Assembly: GCF_014637725.1 (NCBI RefSeq)
Contig: NZ_BMFC01000002.1
Span: 310,907 to 374,906 of the forward strand
Length of the DNA: 64,000 nt
From: Marivita lacus
Lineage (GTDB): Bacteria > Pseudomonadota > Alphaproteobacteria > Rhodobacterales > Rhodobacteraceae
Reading direction: 5' to 3'
The translations under genes and the position numbers were made by a program. Under the pieces are notes generated by a model that saw only the letters and a program-made list of their open reading frames with translations, did not search any database and was not told the origin of the DNA. Of this stretch, positions 1-8,418 are shown in pieces (position 1 is the first letter of the stretch; the number at the start of each line of letters is the position of its first letter).

Positions 1-975
1 GCTGTTGAGGAAGGTGTTGCGGTGGATGCCGCCAAGGCGGGCAAAGCTGGCATTCTCCAGTCCGGGAATCGTCCGGAATACATCGGCTTGTGCGCCGTAC
101 TTCATCTTGGTCTGGAAGCCGACGATGTTGTAGAGAGTGCCAAGCGCGTTGTCACGGCGCAGCTGGACCACCGCCCAGGGTTTGACATCGGGTGCGTGCG
201 GATTGGTCAGGCCCACGGGCTTCATCGGGCCGTGGCGCAGGGTTTCGCGGCCGCGTTCGGACATCACCTCAATGGGCAGGCAGCCGTCGAAGTAACCCGC
301 GGTCTCGCCCTCGTGGAATTCGGTCTTGTCGGCGGCCAGCAGCGCGTCGATGAACGCGTCATACTGGGCCTTGTCCATCGGGCAGTTGATATAGGCGCGC
401 TGTTCTTCCTCGGTCTCGCCCTTGTCGTAGCGCGATTGCAGCCACGCCTTGGACATGTCGATGCTGTCGAAATAGACGATGGGCGCGATGGCGTCGAAAA
501 AGGCGAGCCTGTCGGTCCCGGTTTCCCTCTGGATCGCCTGACCAAGGGCCGCGCTGGTCAGCGGACCGGTGGCGAAGATCCAGTACCCGTCATCCGGCAA
601 TTCCGTGACTTCCTCGTGGCTTACACGGACATTTGGATGTGCATGCAGCCGGGCGGTGATCGCCGCGCTGAAGGCGTCACGGTCGACAGCCAGAGCGCCA
701 CCTGCGGGCAGGCGGTGCTGGTGCGCGGTGGTGATGATCAGTCCGCCCGCTTCGCGCATTTCCCAATGCAGCAGCCCTACGGCGTTCTGTTCATGATCGT
801 CCGAGCGGAACGAGTTGGAGCACACCATCTCGCCCAGATCGCCGGTCTTGTGCGCGAAGGTTTCGACCTTGGGGCGCATCTCGTGGATCACCACGGAAAT
901 GCCCCGGTTTGCGGCCTGCCAAGCGGCCTCGGATCCGGCCATGCCGCCGCCGACGATATGAAGTTCCTGTGTCAT
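1..975 (-). CDS. trmFO: TrmFO, folate-dependent tRNA (uracil-54) methyltransferase, 3' end cut by window edge
   Basis: FAD enzyme that makes ribothymidine at position 54 of tRNA from methylenetetrahydrofolate. The reading frame is open from an ATG at 975 to base 1 (325 codons) without a stop, so about the last quarter of a roughly 450-residue protein lies outside. The N-terminus [19 protein letters not shown] is the dinucleotide-binding motif of the TrmFO/GidA flavoprotein group. Further in come CSNSFRSDD and [20 protein letters not shown], segments typical of TrmFO rather than MnmG. An alternative ATG lies three codons upstream (984). It is the last gene of a minus-strand run and is not tightly coupled to the TetR gene upstream. 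Confidence 0.9.
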   Translation of the reverse strand, partial: MTQELHIVGGGMAGSEAAWQAANRGISVVIHEMRPKVETFAHKTGDLGEMVCSNSFRSDDHEQNAVGLLHWEMREAGGLIITTAHQHRLPAGGALAVDRDAFSAAITARLHAHPNVRVSHEEVTELPDDGYWIFATGPLTSAALGQAIQRETGTDRLAFFDAIAPIVYFDSIDMSKAWLQSRYDKGETEEEQRAYINCPMDKAQYDAFIDALLAADKTEFHEGETAGYFDGCLPIEVMSERGRETLRHGPMKPVGLTNPHAPDVKPWAVVQLRRDNALGTLYNIVGFQTKMKYGAQADVFRTIPGLENASFARLGGIHRNTFLNS

Positions 976-1011
976 GGGAGGCATGTAATCCGTCGCACGG
1001 CGTTTGTCACG

Positions 1012-1629
1012 TCACTGATCCGCCGGAAGCAGGCCAAGTCCGCGCAGGTAGATGCCGATGCCGGTTTCCAAAAGCTGTTCCGGCGGAAAAGGCGATGCGG
1101 TGCCGGGGGAGTTGCGGGCAAAAAGCTCCACCACACCATGGCTCATTGCCCAGATATGGGCCGAGAACATCGAGGCAGGCGGGCGTTTTTCAGGCGGAAT
1201 ATGTTGCGACAGGTCCTCTGCGGCGCGTTCCAGCACGGCGCGGGCGCGGGCAGAGACAGCGGCCAGATCGGGCGTGCGGTTCACCGAGATGCCGCTTTCG
1301 AACATTGCGATGTAGTGGCCGGGATATTTGCGTGCAAAGGCCAGGTAAGCGCGGCCCGTTGCCTCGAACGCGGCGAGCGCCGAGGGTTGGCCGCTGTCAT
1401 AGGCGTATTGCATCACGTCGGCGAACACCTCGTAACCCTGAAGTGCCGCTTCGGCGATCAGGTCTTCGCGGCCTTCGAAATGGCGGTACACGGCGGCAGG
1501 TGTGACACCCGCCTGTTTCGCGGCCTCGGACAGGGTGAACCCTGTCGGGCCCTTTTCGGTGATCAACTCGAGCGCTGCATCGACAAGGGCCTGCCGCAGA
1601 TTGCCGTGATGGTAGCCCCGTTTAGGCAT
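1012..1629 (-). CDS. TetR/AcrR family transcriptional regulator
   Basis: Predicted DNA-binding repressor of 205 residues. The N-terminal helix-turn-helix is clear: residues about 10-55 include [19 protein letters not shown], then [19 protein letters not shown], the classic TetR recognition helix with YRHF. The C-terminal half (about 80-190) looks like the ligand and dimer domain of the WHG subtype, with [15 protein letters not shown]-like features. The start codon lies inside the end of the polyphosphate kinase gene (8-base overlap), so the two are probably co-transcribed and translationally coupled. The effector and targets cannot be read from sequence; control of its own operon is a reasonable guess. 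Confidence 0.9.
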   Translation of the reverse strand: MPKRGYHHGNLRQALVDAALELITEKGPTGFTLSEAAKQAGVTPAAVYRHFEGREDLIAEAALQGYEVFADVMQYAYDSGQPSALAAFEATGRAYLAFARKYPGHYIAMFESGISVNRTPDLAAVSARARAVLERAAEDLSQHIPPEKRPPASMFSAHIWAMSHGVVELFARNSPGTASPFPPEQLLETGIGIYLRGLGLLPADQ

Positions 1630-2491
1630 CCCAGATGTCCGGACCGCCGCACACCTTGGGATCGACCTGTCCCAAGCCCTTGGTATCCTTGCGGGAATAG
1701 TCGAGCTGCGTCAGGACGCTGCGGATGGCGTTGATCCGGGCGCGGCGCTTGTCGTCGGAGCGCACGATGGTCCAGGGGGCGTGATCGCTGTGGGTCTTGG
1801 TCAGGGTTTCCTGAATGGCATCGCTGTAGGTCTCCCATTTCTTGAGGCCCTCAACGTCGATCCAGCTGAGTTTCCATTGCTTTAGCGGGTCTTTTTCACG
1901 GTCCAGAAAGCGGCGCAGCTGTTCGGCGCGCCCCACATTGAGCCAGATCTTGAAGAGGTGGATGCCATCATCGACCAACATTCTTTCAAAATCAGGAGTT
2001 TGGCGGAAGAAGTGCATGCGCTGATCGGGGGTGCAAAACCCGAAAACATGCTCGACCACGCCGCGATTGTACCAGCTTCGGTCATAGAACGCGATTTCGC
2101 CAGCGGCGGGCAAGTGATCGATATAGCGCTGGAAATACCATTGCGTCGCTTCGACGTCCGACGGTTTGGGAAGTGCGACGACGCGCGCTCCTCGGGGATT
2201 AAGATTTTCCCGGAAGCGTTTGATCGTGCCACCTTTTCCGGCAGCGTCGCGACCTTCGAACACGATGGCGATGCGCGCGCCAGTTTCGCGCGCCCATGTC
2301 TTCATCTTGACCAGTTCGATCTGCAGTGCTGCCAGTTCCTTGTCATAGGCCTTGCCGGGCATGCGTTCGGAATAAGGGAAATCCGGGTTGATGATGTCGT
2401 CCTTGTCCGCGCGCTTGATCGCGTTGCGAATGTCTTCGGGTGCATCGTTTTCGAAAAAGGCGCTGATCGCACCATCAAAGGGAAGGTCCAT
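1622..2491 (-). CDS. ppk2: Polyphosphate kinase 2 (PPK2)
   Basis: Cytoplasmic kinase that transfers phosphate between polyphosphate and nucleotides. At 289 residues it has the length of a single-domain PPK2. Walker A is GRDAAGKGG (residues 80-88) and the Walker B/lid start is FYDRSWYNR (135-143), both diagnostic; the lid region with GFCTPDQ and [10 protein letters not shown] follows. Whether it prefers GDP, ADP or NMP (class I, II or III) cannot be settled by eye. The gene is followed by, and overlaps, a TetR regulator. The start at 2491 gives [13 protein letters not shown] with a purine-rich stretch upstream. Confidence 0.93.
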   Translation of the reverse strand: MDLPFDGAISAFFENDAPEDIRNAIKRADKDDIINPDFPYSERMPGKAYDKELAALQIELVKMKTWARETGARIAIVFEGRDAAGKGGTIKRFRENLNPRGARVVALPKPSDVEATQWYFQRYIDHLPAAGEIAFYDRSWYNRGVVEHVFGFCTPDQRMHFFRQTPDFERMLVDDGIHLFKIWLNVGRAEQLRRFLDREKDPLKQWKLSWIDVEGLKKWETYSDAIQETLTKTHSDHAPWTIVRSDDKRRARINAIRSVLTQLDYSRKDTKGLGQVDPKVCGGPDIWDA

Positions 2492-2541
2492 ACCGGGCCC
2501 TTTCTGTCATCTGTTGATCTGAATATGGGATGTTAATGCGA

Positions 2542-3495
2542 TTAACGCAAACCCGCACGTTGTGCCGCGCGGTCGATGGCATCGATGACTTCGGGTTCGG
2601 CGGCGTGGTGCGGCATGTGGCCGATGCCTTCGAGAACGGTCAGGTTGGCACCCTTGATCTGCTTGGACAGGGGGATCGAGTGGATCGACAGGCCCACGGT
2701 GGTGTCGGCATCGCCATGCACGATCTCCGTCGGCACGTCGATGACGCCGTAGCGGGTGTGCAGTCGCTTGATCTCGTCCAGAAGGTTCGCGCGCTGTTTG
2801 GCGTTGGCGCGCAGGGTCTGGCGGCGCAGGGTCAGGGGCGCCCCGATATGGGCAGCGTAGCCTTCGGGTTCCTCCTGCGGTGCAAAGACGCCTTCGATGG
2901 CCGCGTCGACAACGGGGGTCGGAACGAAGGCCGTGAGCATGGGCACAACCGTGGCAGCGCCCAACTCGCTGGCGGTGACCTTGTAGAAGAGGTCGAGATC
3001 GCTGCTCCAGGGGTTTGAGGCGGCGGCGAGCAGGATCAACGCCGACAGGCTGTCGGGGCGTTCCACCGCCCAGGCCAGTGCAACGGCACCACCGTAGCTT
3101 TGACCCAGAACCATCGGTTTTTGCAGGCCAAGTTGCTCAGACGCGTCCGCGAGCAGGATCGCCTGTTCGATCAGTGTCGTGCCTTCGGGATTGACCCGCT
3201 CCGTATAGCCGAGCCCGGGGCGATCGAATGCGGTGACGCGGTAGCGGTTGGCCAGCTTGTCGACCAGCGAGAAGGTGAAATCGCGAAGGTTGCCGCTGGC
3301 ACCGTGGATCAGGACAATGTCCGGCCCCGTGCCCTTGGTGACGTAATGCACCTGCGTGCCGTTGACGGTAAGGAAGTCCCCCTCGGGCGGGAACCGCTGT
3401 TCGGCAAGGTCTTCGCGGTAGGAGGCCGTGCAGGCCGTCGTCAGCACCAGTGCGGCCGCGCATCCCAGCAGCACACCCAATCCCTTTAGCGACAA
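2542..3495 (-). CDS. Alpha/beta hydrolase, possibly a lipoprotein
   Basis: Alpha/beta-hydrolase-fold protein of 317 residues. The nucleophile elbow is GQSYGG (Ser133), the oxyanion region is LIHGASGNLRDF (62-73), and the likely acid and base are Asp264 (VHGDADTTV) and His293 (GIGHMPHH). The N-terminus is a hydrophobic export signal ending in a cysteine (LVLTTAC, Cys22). The lipobox is not canonical because a threonine sits at -3, so lipid anchoring is a possibility rather than a call. The substrate is unknown; the family includes esterases, epoxide hydrolases and haloperoxidases. It lies just downstream of metA on the same strand, with a 9-base gap. Confidence 0.85.
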   Translation of the reverse strand: MSLKGLGVLLGCAAALVLTTACTASYREDLAEQRFPPEGDFLTVNGTQVHYVTKGTGPDIVLIHGASGNLRDFTFSLVDKLANRYRVTAFDRPGLGYTERVNPEGTTLIEQAILLADASEQLGLQKPMVLGQSYGGAVALAWAVERPDSLSALILLAAASNPWSSDLDLFYKVTASELGAATVVPMLTAFVPTPVVDAAIEGVFAPQEEPEGYAAHIGAPLTLRRQTLRANAKQRANLLDEIKRLHTRYGVIDVPTEIVHGDADTTVGLSIHSIPLSKQIKGANLTVLEGIGHMPHHAAEPEVIDAIDRAAQRAGLR

Positions 3496-3504
3496 AACGG
3501 CCTC

Positions 3505-4449
3505 CTAACTGTTGCGCAGATCCGTGCTTGATGCGCCGATCTGCTCTATATCGAACGGAGTTGTCAGGTAGATCTCTGACACCCAGTTGCCATAGAGAAG
3601 ATGTGCATGACTGCGCCAACGGTTCTGCGGTGGCTGGCCGGGATCGTTGTCGGGGTAGTAATTGGCGGGCACGTTGATCGGTGTGCCTGCCTCGACATCG
3701 CGGTCATATTCGTCTTTCAGCGTGTTGCTGTCATACTCGAAATGGTTGAACACGTAGAGCGCGCGGTGGGCGGGATCCTCGACAATGCAGGGACCGGTCT
3801 CGGTGCTGTCGATCAGGATCGGCAGGCCTGCCTGTTCAACATCCTCGCGGCGAATCTCTGTCCAGCGGCTGACCGGGATCACCATGTCGTCGGAAAATCC
3901 GCGCAGATAGGGCGAGGCTGGTGCGAGGTTGCGGTGCCGGATACAGCCGAACGCCTTATGCGGCAGCGCGATCTTGGGCACGCCGTGGAAGTGGTTGATC
4001 ATCGCCATCCCGCCCCAGCACACGCCGAAGGTGGAATGCACATGGGTCTGGGTCCAGTTCATCACTTGGATGAGCTCATCCCAGTAAGTCACCTCCTGAA
4101 AGGGCAAATGTTCAATCGGCGCGCCGGTGATGATGAGCCCGTCGAATTTCTCTCCGCTCTGGGCCACCTCGGCGAAGGGGCGGTAGAAGCTTTCCATGTG
4201 TTCGGCGGCGGTGTTCTTGGTCTGATGCTCGGTCATGCGGATCAGGTTGAATTCGATCTGCAGGGGTGTGGCGCCGATGAGCCGGGCAAACTGGTTCTCT
4301 GTCTGGATCTTCTTGGGCATCAGGTTGAGCAGCGCGATGCGCAGCGGGCGGATGTCCTGCTGGCTGGCCAGTTCGTCGGGGATGACCATGACGCCTTCGC
4401 GCTTGAGCACGTCATAGGCGGGCAGGTTGTTGGGCAGTTTGATCGGCAT
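3505..4449 (-). CDS. metA: Homoserine O-acyltransferase MetA, predicted acetyl-CoA type
   Basis: First committed step of methionine synthesis: activates the homoserine hydroxyl by acylation. The 314-residue protein starts [20 protein letters not shown], as the family does. The nucleophilic cysteine is in FGVCWGG (Cys144) and the downstream HFEYD motif carries the catalytic region. In the specificity loop GAPIEHLPF the residue is Glu113, where E. coli MetA has Gly111. In characterised enzymes Glu here goes with acetyl-CoA and Gly with succinyl-CoA, so an acetyltransferase is predicted. The gene sits three bases after the ATPase gene and is probably co-transcribed with it. Confidence 0.95.
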   Translation of the reverse strand: MPIKLPNNLPAYDVLKREGVMVIPDELASQQDIRPLRIALLNLMPKKIQTENQFARLIGATPLQIEFNLIRMTEHQTKNTAAEHMESFYRPFAEVAQSGEKFDGLIITGAPIEHLPFQEVTYWDELIQVMNWTQTHVHSTFGVCWGGMAMINHFHGVPKIALPHKAFGCIRHRNLAPASPYLRGFSDDMVIPVSRWTEIRREDVEQAGLPILIDSTETGPCIVEDPAHRALYVFNHFEYDSNTLKDEYDRDVEAGTPINVPANYYPDNDPGQPPQNRWRSHAHLLYGNWVSEIYLTTPFDIEQIGASSTDLRNS

Positions 4450-4452
4450 GTC

Positions 4453-5319
4453 TTACGGTCTTTTCTGCTCTAGCGCGGTTGCGATCAGCGCGTCGAAATT
4501 CTGCGGCGTGGCGTCGGCCATCAGGTCATGGGCGTCGATGGTGACGCCCCATTGATCCGCCATCATCTGGTAGCGGGGCTGGCGGTGCGCAAGCGCCTGC
4601 GCATAGGTCCAGCGGATGAAGGTGTCAGGATCAACATCGTCCGTCTTCACGTTGTTTTCGCTCAGATATTGGGTCCAGACACGGGTCAGGAACTCGGGCT
4701 GGTAGGCCATCGGCTTGGGAGCCTTGTCGAAGCGGCGGATCAGGTCCTGGGTGTGGGCGGCATCTCCCTTGATCCACACCAGAAGCGCATGTTTCGAAAG
4801 CTCGGTCATGATCGGATCATGCGGATCCGCGGGATCGACCCATTCGCAGATCGACCCGCCAGTGTCACAGATAAAATGCGGATAGCCATAGAGGTCGATG
4901 GCGCGGTCGATGAAGTAGCCGGTGTCAAGCAGCGCCGCCATCTCGGCGCGGCGGAACTGGTCCTGTCGTTTGCGGTACTCGTCGATGGGCATGCCGCCGC
5001 GCGCCGGATCGCCCGGTTTGCCAAGATAGGCCGAGACGGGGGCAAGATTGTCGAAGGTGAGGTTCGATCCGATATAGATCGAATCCGACATCAGCAGATC
5101 GCGCAGGAACGGCACTTTCATCGCCTCGCGCTTGGCGTTGTCTGCGATGTATTCCCCCATGTAGCGGGTGCCGATGCGGTAATCGATGGAATAGTGAAAC
5201 CAGTCGCCGGTGTCGCGCAGCAGGGTCGAGAGATGGGTCTTGCCGAGGCCGGACATCGCAAAGAGCACAACCCGCTTGTGCGGCGCGTCCAGCCAGTCCC
5301 GTGCAGAGGTGTAGATCAT
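4453..5319 (-). CDS. P-loop ATPase of unknown role
   Basis: Cytoplasmic protein of 288 residues with a P-loop near the N-terminus (FAMSGLGKTHLS, residues 20-31, Lys27 and Thr28). This resembles kinase or nucleotide-binding domains that act on small molecules. Later segments include HFICDTGGSICEWVD (possible Walker B-like acid) and a long charged C-terminal half. No known enzyme family was recognised; similar ATPases seem common beside metA in this bacterial group, but that is from memory. Three bases separate it from metA, so a shared transcript is likely. Function unknown. Confidence 0.75.
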   Translation of the reverse strand: MIYTSARDWLDAPHKRVVLFAMSGLGKTHLSTLLRDTGDWFHYSIDYRIGTRYMGEYIADNAKREAMKVPFLRDLLMSDSIYIGSNLTFDNLAPVSAYLGKPGDPARGGMPIDEYRKRQDQFRRAEMAALLDTGYFIDRAIDLYGYPHFICDTGGSICEWVDPADPHDPIMTELSKHALLVWIKGDAAHTQDLIRRFDKAPKPMAYQPEFLTRVWTQYLSENNVKTDDVDPDTFIRWTYAQALAHRQPRYQMMADQWGVTIDAHDLMADATPQNFDALIATALEQKRP

Positions 5320-5406
5320 TTGCGCTGTTCCATGTCACAAAACCCGTCGCTTGGAAGTAACGGTGCCGTGCGGGGGCGTCAAACGGTTGTGGATGGGCAA
5401 CGGCAA

Positions 5407-5433
5407 ACCCCGCCGAAGGTGATCCGGCGGGGT
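5407..5433 (-). terminator. Candidate terminator of the fadL-like gene
   Basis: Nine-base-pair inverted repeat (ACCCCGCCG / CGGCGGGGT) with a 9-base loop, 20 bases past the stop of the minus-strand porin gene. On that strand it is followed by only a short T run (GTTTGCCGTT), so termination may be inefficient. Confidence 0.55.
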
Positions 5434-5453
5434 ACGTGTGTGAAAGGGGTCGA

Positions 5454-6779
5454 TCAGAAATCGACGGTCAGGGACAGGCCGACGCCAAGTGCCGTGTTGT
5501 CGTCGAACTTGACACCCGATGCGTCTTCGGCTTCGCCGATCCACGCGTATTCGAGCCCGCCGCGCAGGGTCATGTTGTCCATCTTGTACTGGCCGCCGAC
5601 ACCAAGGCTGACAAAGCCGTCGCGCGGGGCAAGGCGGGACACGACATCGCCGTTCTGGGCCTCGTAGGAGACCTGCACAAAGCCCGACAGGTCTTCGGTG
5701 AACGCACGGCCAACGCCGAGTTTCCATGTGGTGCGGTCGTTTTCAAAGCTGGTGACGTTGCCGCCTGTCACACCTTCGTATTCCGGGGTGCGGACCTCCC
5801 ATTTCGACCATTCGACCCATTTGACCTGACCGAACAGCAGCGTGCCCTGAGCGATACCGGTCTGGAAATCCAGCGCCACGGCTTGCGGCATGGTCACCTT
5901 GGTGTCGCCGCCCGTCGCGTCGATGCCAAGACCCGCGAGGGTTTCGCCCGTGCTGAACGTATGGGTGATCTCGCTTTGCCACGAGAGCGCGACGCGCAGC
6001 GCGATATCGGGAATTTCGTAGGCCACGCCAAGGATCGCGCCCCAGTCACCGACGCGGCGACCGCTTGCGTTGTATTCCATCGAGGTGCCGAAATCCTGAG
6101 CCGCAGCACCCAATGTCTGCGCGCGGGCGCCAAGCGCCTGTGCCTGCGCCCCGAGAGCCTGTGCCTGTGCGCCCAGTTCCTGAGCCGTGGCAAGATCACC
6201 TGCTGCACCTGCCGCCTGTGCCTGCGCGCCAAGCGCCTGTGCCTCGGCACCCAGTGCCTGCGCCTGTGCGCCGATGCCTTGGGCGTTGCGGCCCACCGCG
6301 CTGCGCACCAGAAGGTCGGGGATGGTGATATCCGCCTGGCTTTCGACATAGCGCGCGCCGCCAAAGACCGACACGCGGTCGCCGACGCGGTACTTGCCGA
6401 CCAGCGCGATCTGGTCGCTGTCCCAATCGGCGGTGAGACCTGCATAGATGCCTTGGGTGTATTCTGCACCAGCGCCGTACGGGTTGTTCACATACATCCC
6501 GAAGGTCAGTTTTTCGGTAAAGTCGTTTTTGTAGGCGATGCTGTAGTTGTTGTAATCTGTCAGCATGTTGCCGGTGCTGCTTTCACCGCCGCCGGCAGCG
6601 GTGAGTTCCGGAGTATAGGTGCCGGAAAGTTCGGGCATCACGTGCGAAAAGCTGAGCTGAAGCTGATCGTTCTGAGTGAACAGAAATCCGTAATCATTGT
6701 TGGAGCGCTCGATGCCCCCTGCCTGTGCCGTGCCTGTTGCAACGGCAAGCGCCATTGCGCTTGTCATCAATCGTGTCAT
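5454..6779 (-). CDS. OmpP1/FadL-family outer membrane transporter with heptad-repeat insertion
   Basis: Outer membrane beta-barrel of the FadL family, which takes up long-chain fatty acids and other hydrophobic compounds. The mature N-terminus AGGIERSNNDYGFLFTQ follows a signal peptide (MTRLMTSAMALAVATGTAQA), and the C-terminus ends LGVGLSLTVDF, with the terminal aromatic expected of a barrel strand. I chose the ATG at 6779 because it has AAGGGAAGAGGGACAC in front and begins the signal peptide; the frame stays open 18 codons further upstream. Residues roughly 165-228 are an Ala/Gln/Gly-rich tandem array absent from classical FadL. A palindrome upstream may be an operator. Confidence 0.88.
   Translation of the reverse strand: MTRLMTSAMALAVATGTAQAGGIERSNNDYGFLFTQNDQLQLSFSHVMPELSGTYTPELTAAGGGESSTGNMLTDYNNYSIAYKNDFTEKLTFGMYVNNPYGAGAEYTQGIYAGLTADWDSDQIALVGKYRVGDRVSVFGGARYVESQADITIPDLLVRSAVGRNAQGIGAQAQALGAEAQALGAQAQAAGAAGDLATAQELGAQAQALGAQAQALGARAQTLGAAAQDFGTSMEYNASGRRVGDWGAILGVAYEIPDIALRVALSWQSEITHTFSTGETLAGLGIDATGGDTKVTMPQAVALDFQTGIAQGTLLFGQVKWVEWSKWEVRTPEYEGVTGGNVTSFENDRTTWKLGVGRAFTEDLSGFVQVSYEAQNGDVVSRLAPRDGFVSLGVGGQYKMDNMTLRGGLEYAWIGEAEDASGVKFDDNTALGVGLSLTVDF
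6093..6285 (-). repeat. Tandem 21-base repeat coding for A-x-A-Q-x-L-G heptads
   Basis: Within the FadL-like gene about nine degenerate 21-base units encode heptads such as AQAQALG, AEAQALG, AQAQAAG, ARAQTLG and AAAQDFG, interrupted once by GDLATAQELG. The pattern puts Leu/Ala at regular spacing, as in an amphipathic helix or coiled coil. It is inserted between barrel segments (after ADITIPDLLVRSAVGRN and before MEYNASGRRVGDWG), hence most likely in a surface loop or at the periplasmic side. Confidence 0.85.
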
Positions 6780-6845
6780 GTGTCCCTCTTCCCTTGGATA
6801 AGTCTGGTGCTCCTCTGCAAATGGCGTACCCATCTGACGACGGAC

Positions 6846-6861
6846 TGGTCAATTTTGACCA
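6846..6861. promoter_or_regulatory. Candidate operator upstream of the fadL-like gene
   Basis: Perfect inverted repeat TGGTCAA-TT-TTGACCA, 67 bases upstream of the chosen porin start. The half site CTGGTC/GACCA recalls the E. coli FadR site (AACTGGTC-N-GACC), but the spacing differs. It is a plausible binding site for a regulator of fatty-acid transport; the factor is unknown. Confidence 0.5.
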
Positions 6862-6901
6862 TACGTCAGCATAGGGCTTGTGCCGTAGCGTCACATTCCC
6901 G

Positions 6902-7798
6902 TTACTTACGGGTGGATGACCAGATATTGAAGTAATTCGCACCAAAGATCAGGACCGCTCCGAGCAGGACAAACGGATCCAGCGCTTCGGCGTAGATCAG
7001 CATTCCGACGATGGCGATGACCGGCAATCGGGCAAAGTCGATGGGCATCACGATGGTCGCAGGCGCCAGCGACAGCGCTGTGGTCAGGCAGAAATGCGCC
7101 ACCAGACCGGCCACGGCGATCACCACCACCCACGGCACGTTCGCCGCTGTTGGCAGCGCGATGTCGCCGTCGAACCCGGCAAAGGCGATGCCCATGAGGG
7201 CCTGCATGACCGTCAGGTAGAAGAGGATGCAGGTGATCGTTTCGGTCCGGGTCAGCTTGCGGGTGAACACCGCCGATCCGGCAAAGCCTATTGCGGCCAG
7301 CGCCGCGGTCACCAGTCCGATGTGAAAGGTCTCGGGGCTCGGGCGGGTGACGATCAGGATGCCGACAAAGCCGATCACCGCCGCGATCACCTGCGTCTTG
7401 GTCAGCCGTTCGCCCAGCACGAACGGCGCCAGCAGCATCACCCAGAGCGGCGATGTGAATTCCAGCGCAAAGACCTGCGCCAGCGGGATCACCGTGATCG
7501 AATAGAACCACAGGTTCTGGCCCGCAAAGTGGCTGATATTGCGGATGAAATGCAGCCCCAGCTTTTGCGCGCGCACCTGCTGCAACGTCCCTGCGGCGGT
7601 TGCGATGCTGATCACGATCACGACGCCGATCAGGCTGCGATACATCATGATCTCGAACGTATCGAGATCGAGGCTGACCGCACGGCCCGCGATCGCCATG
7701 GACGTGAAGGACACGATGGCCCCGATCATCCAGAGGCAGGCGCGGATTGTCGGTGACAGGGGGACCAAGGCACCCCCGGTGTTTGGCTGTTGGGACAT
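6902..7798 (-). CDS. EamA/DMT-family membrane transporter
   Basis: Inner membrane protein of 298 residues with about ten hydrophobic helices in two repeated halves, the layout of the drug/metabolite transporter superfamily. Typical signatures are EIMMYRSLIG in helix 2, FALEFTSPLWVMLLAPFVLGERLTKTQ ending the first EamA repeat, and GANYFNIW near the C-terminus. Substrates in this family range from amino acids and purines to S-adenosylmethionine and cannot be predicted here. Its start is five bases from the end of the upstream SH3 gene, so these probably share a transcript with guaA. Confidence 0.9.
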   Translation of the reverse strand: MSQQPNTGGALVPLSPTIRACLWMIGAIVSFTSMAIAGRAVSLDLDTFEIMMYRSLIGVVIVISIATAAGTLQQVRAQKLGLHFIRNISHFAGQNLWFYSITVIPLAQVFALEFTSPLWVMLLAPFVLGERLTKTQVIAAVIGFVGILIVTRPSPETFHIGLVTAALAAIGFAGSAVFTRKLTRTETITCILFYLTVMQALMGIAFAGFDGDIALPTAANVPWVVVIAVAGLVAHFCLTTALSLAPATIVMPIDFARLPVIAIVGMLIYAEALDPFVLLGAVLIFGANYFNIWSSTRK

Positions 7799-7803
7799 GT
7801 TGC

Positions 7804-8418
7804 CTAGTCCCGCGGCAAGTGGCAGCAGCCGGACAGGAACCGCCGCTCCCCAAGCGCGATGCGTTGCAACGTGACGGTCCAGCCATAGGACCGGTCGCTC
7901 ATTCCGTCATTGCAGGACGCACCCGAGAGTGTTGCTTCGATCACCGTGTCGTCTTCGGTGGCCAGCATGACAAGGGCAGGGCTGCCCAACCGTCCTTCGG
8001 CAACCATGATGGTCTCGTACGCGAAATCCGTGTCGCCATCGGTGGGGTGCGAATAGCGCGCGTCCTCGCCGTAAAGGCCCAAGGCCCAGAACGGTTCGGT
8101 GCCGCCGCAGGTCAGGCCTTGTGGGATCGTGGAGATGCCCAACGTGGCGACCTCGTCGCGGGTCAGAAAGCGCGTCGCGACCCAGCCGTCACGTTCGTTG
8201 AGCGCGATGCGCGCCCAATTGCCGGTAGAGTCGAACTCGAACACCTCGACCTGCCGCGCATCATGCGCCAGATCGCCGATATCGGCGCTGCTGGCCGACG
8301 GCTCGGCGCGCACGTTCAGCGTGTCATTCGCGGCCACATCGATCACGCGGTGATAGCTGGGCTCGGCCATCGCCAGACCGGGAAGGGCCAGCGACAGGGC
8401 CAGAAGGCTTGCCCGCAT
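7804..8418 (-). CDS. Exported SH3-domain protein
   Basis: Periplasmic protein of about 204 residues. A signal peptide ([18 protein letters not shown]) precedes a bacterial SH3 domain (residues about 25-85, DTLNVRAEPSASSADIG and WARIALNERDGWVATRFL). The second half contains GLTCGGTEPFWALGLYG and resembles the COG3650-type domain often found with SH3 in alphaproteobacteria. Four cysteines (GLTCGG, ASCND, GCC) may form disulfides. I prefer the ATG at 8418, which shares one base with the guaA stop (TGATG) and has GGGAG in front, over the ATG nine bases upstream. Likely translationally coupled to guaA; precise role unknown. Confidence 0.8.
   Translation of the reverse strand: MRASLLALSLALPGLAMAEPSYHRVIDVAANDTLNVRAEPSASSADIGDLAHDARQVEVFEFDSTGNWARIALNERDGWVATRFLTRDEVATLGISTIPQGLTCGGTEPFWALGLYGEDARYSHPTDGDTDFAYETIMVAEGRLGSPALVMLATEDDTVIEATLSGASCNDGMSDRSYGWTVTLQRIALGERRFLSGCCHLPRD

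Noticed and set aside
22-1734. 570-codon open frame on the plus strand
   Set aside because: Antisense to trmFO, the TetR gene and the end of ppk2, all with clear motifs. No ribosome binding site or known domain.
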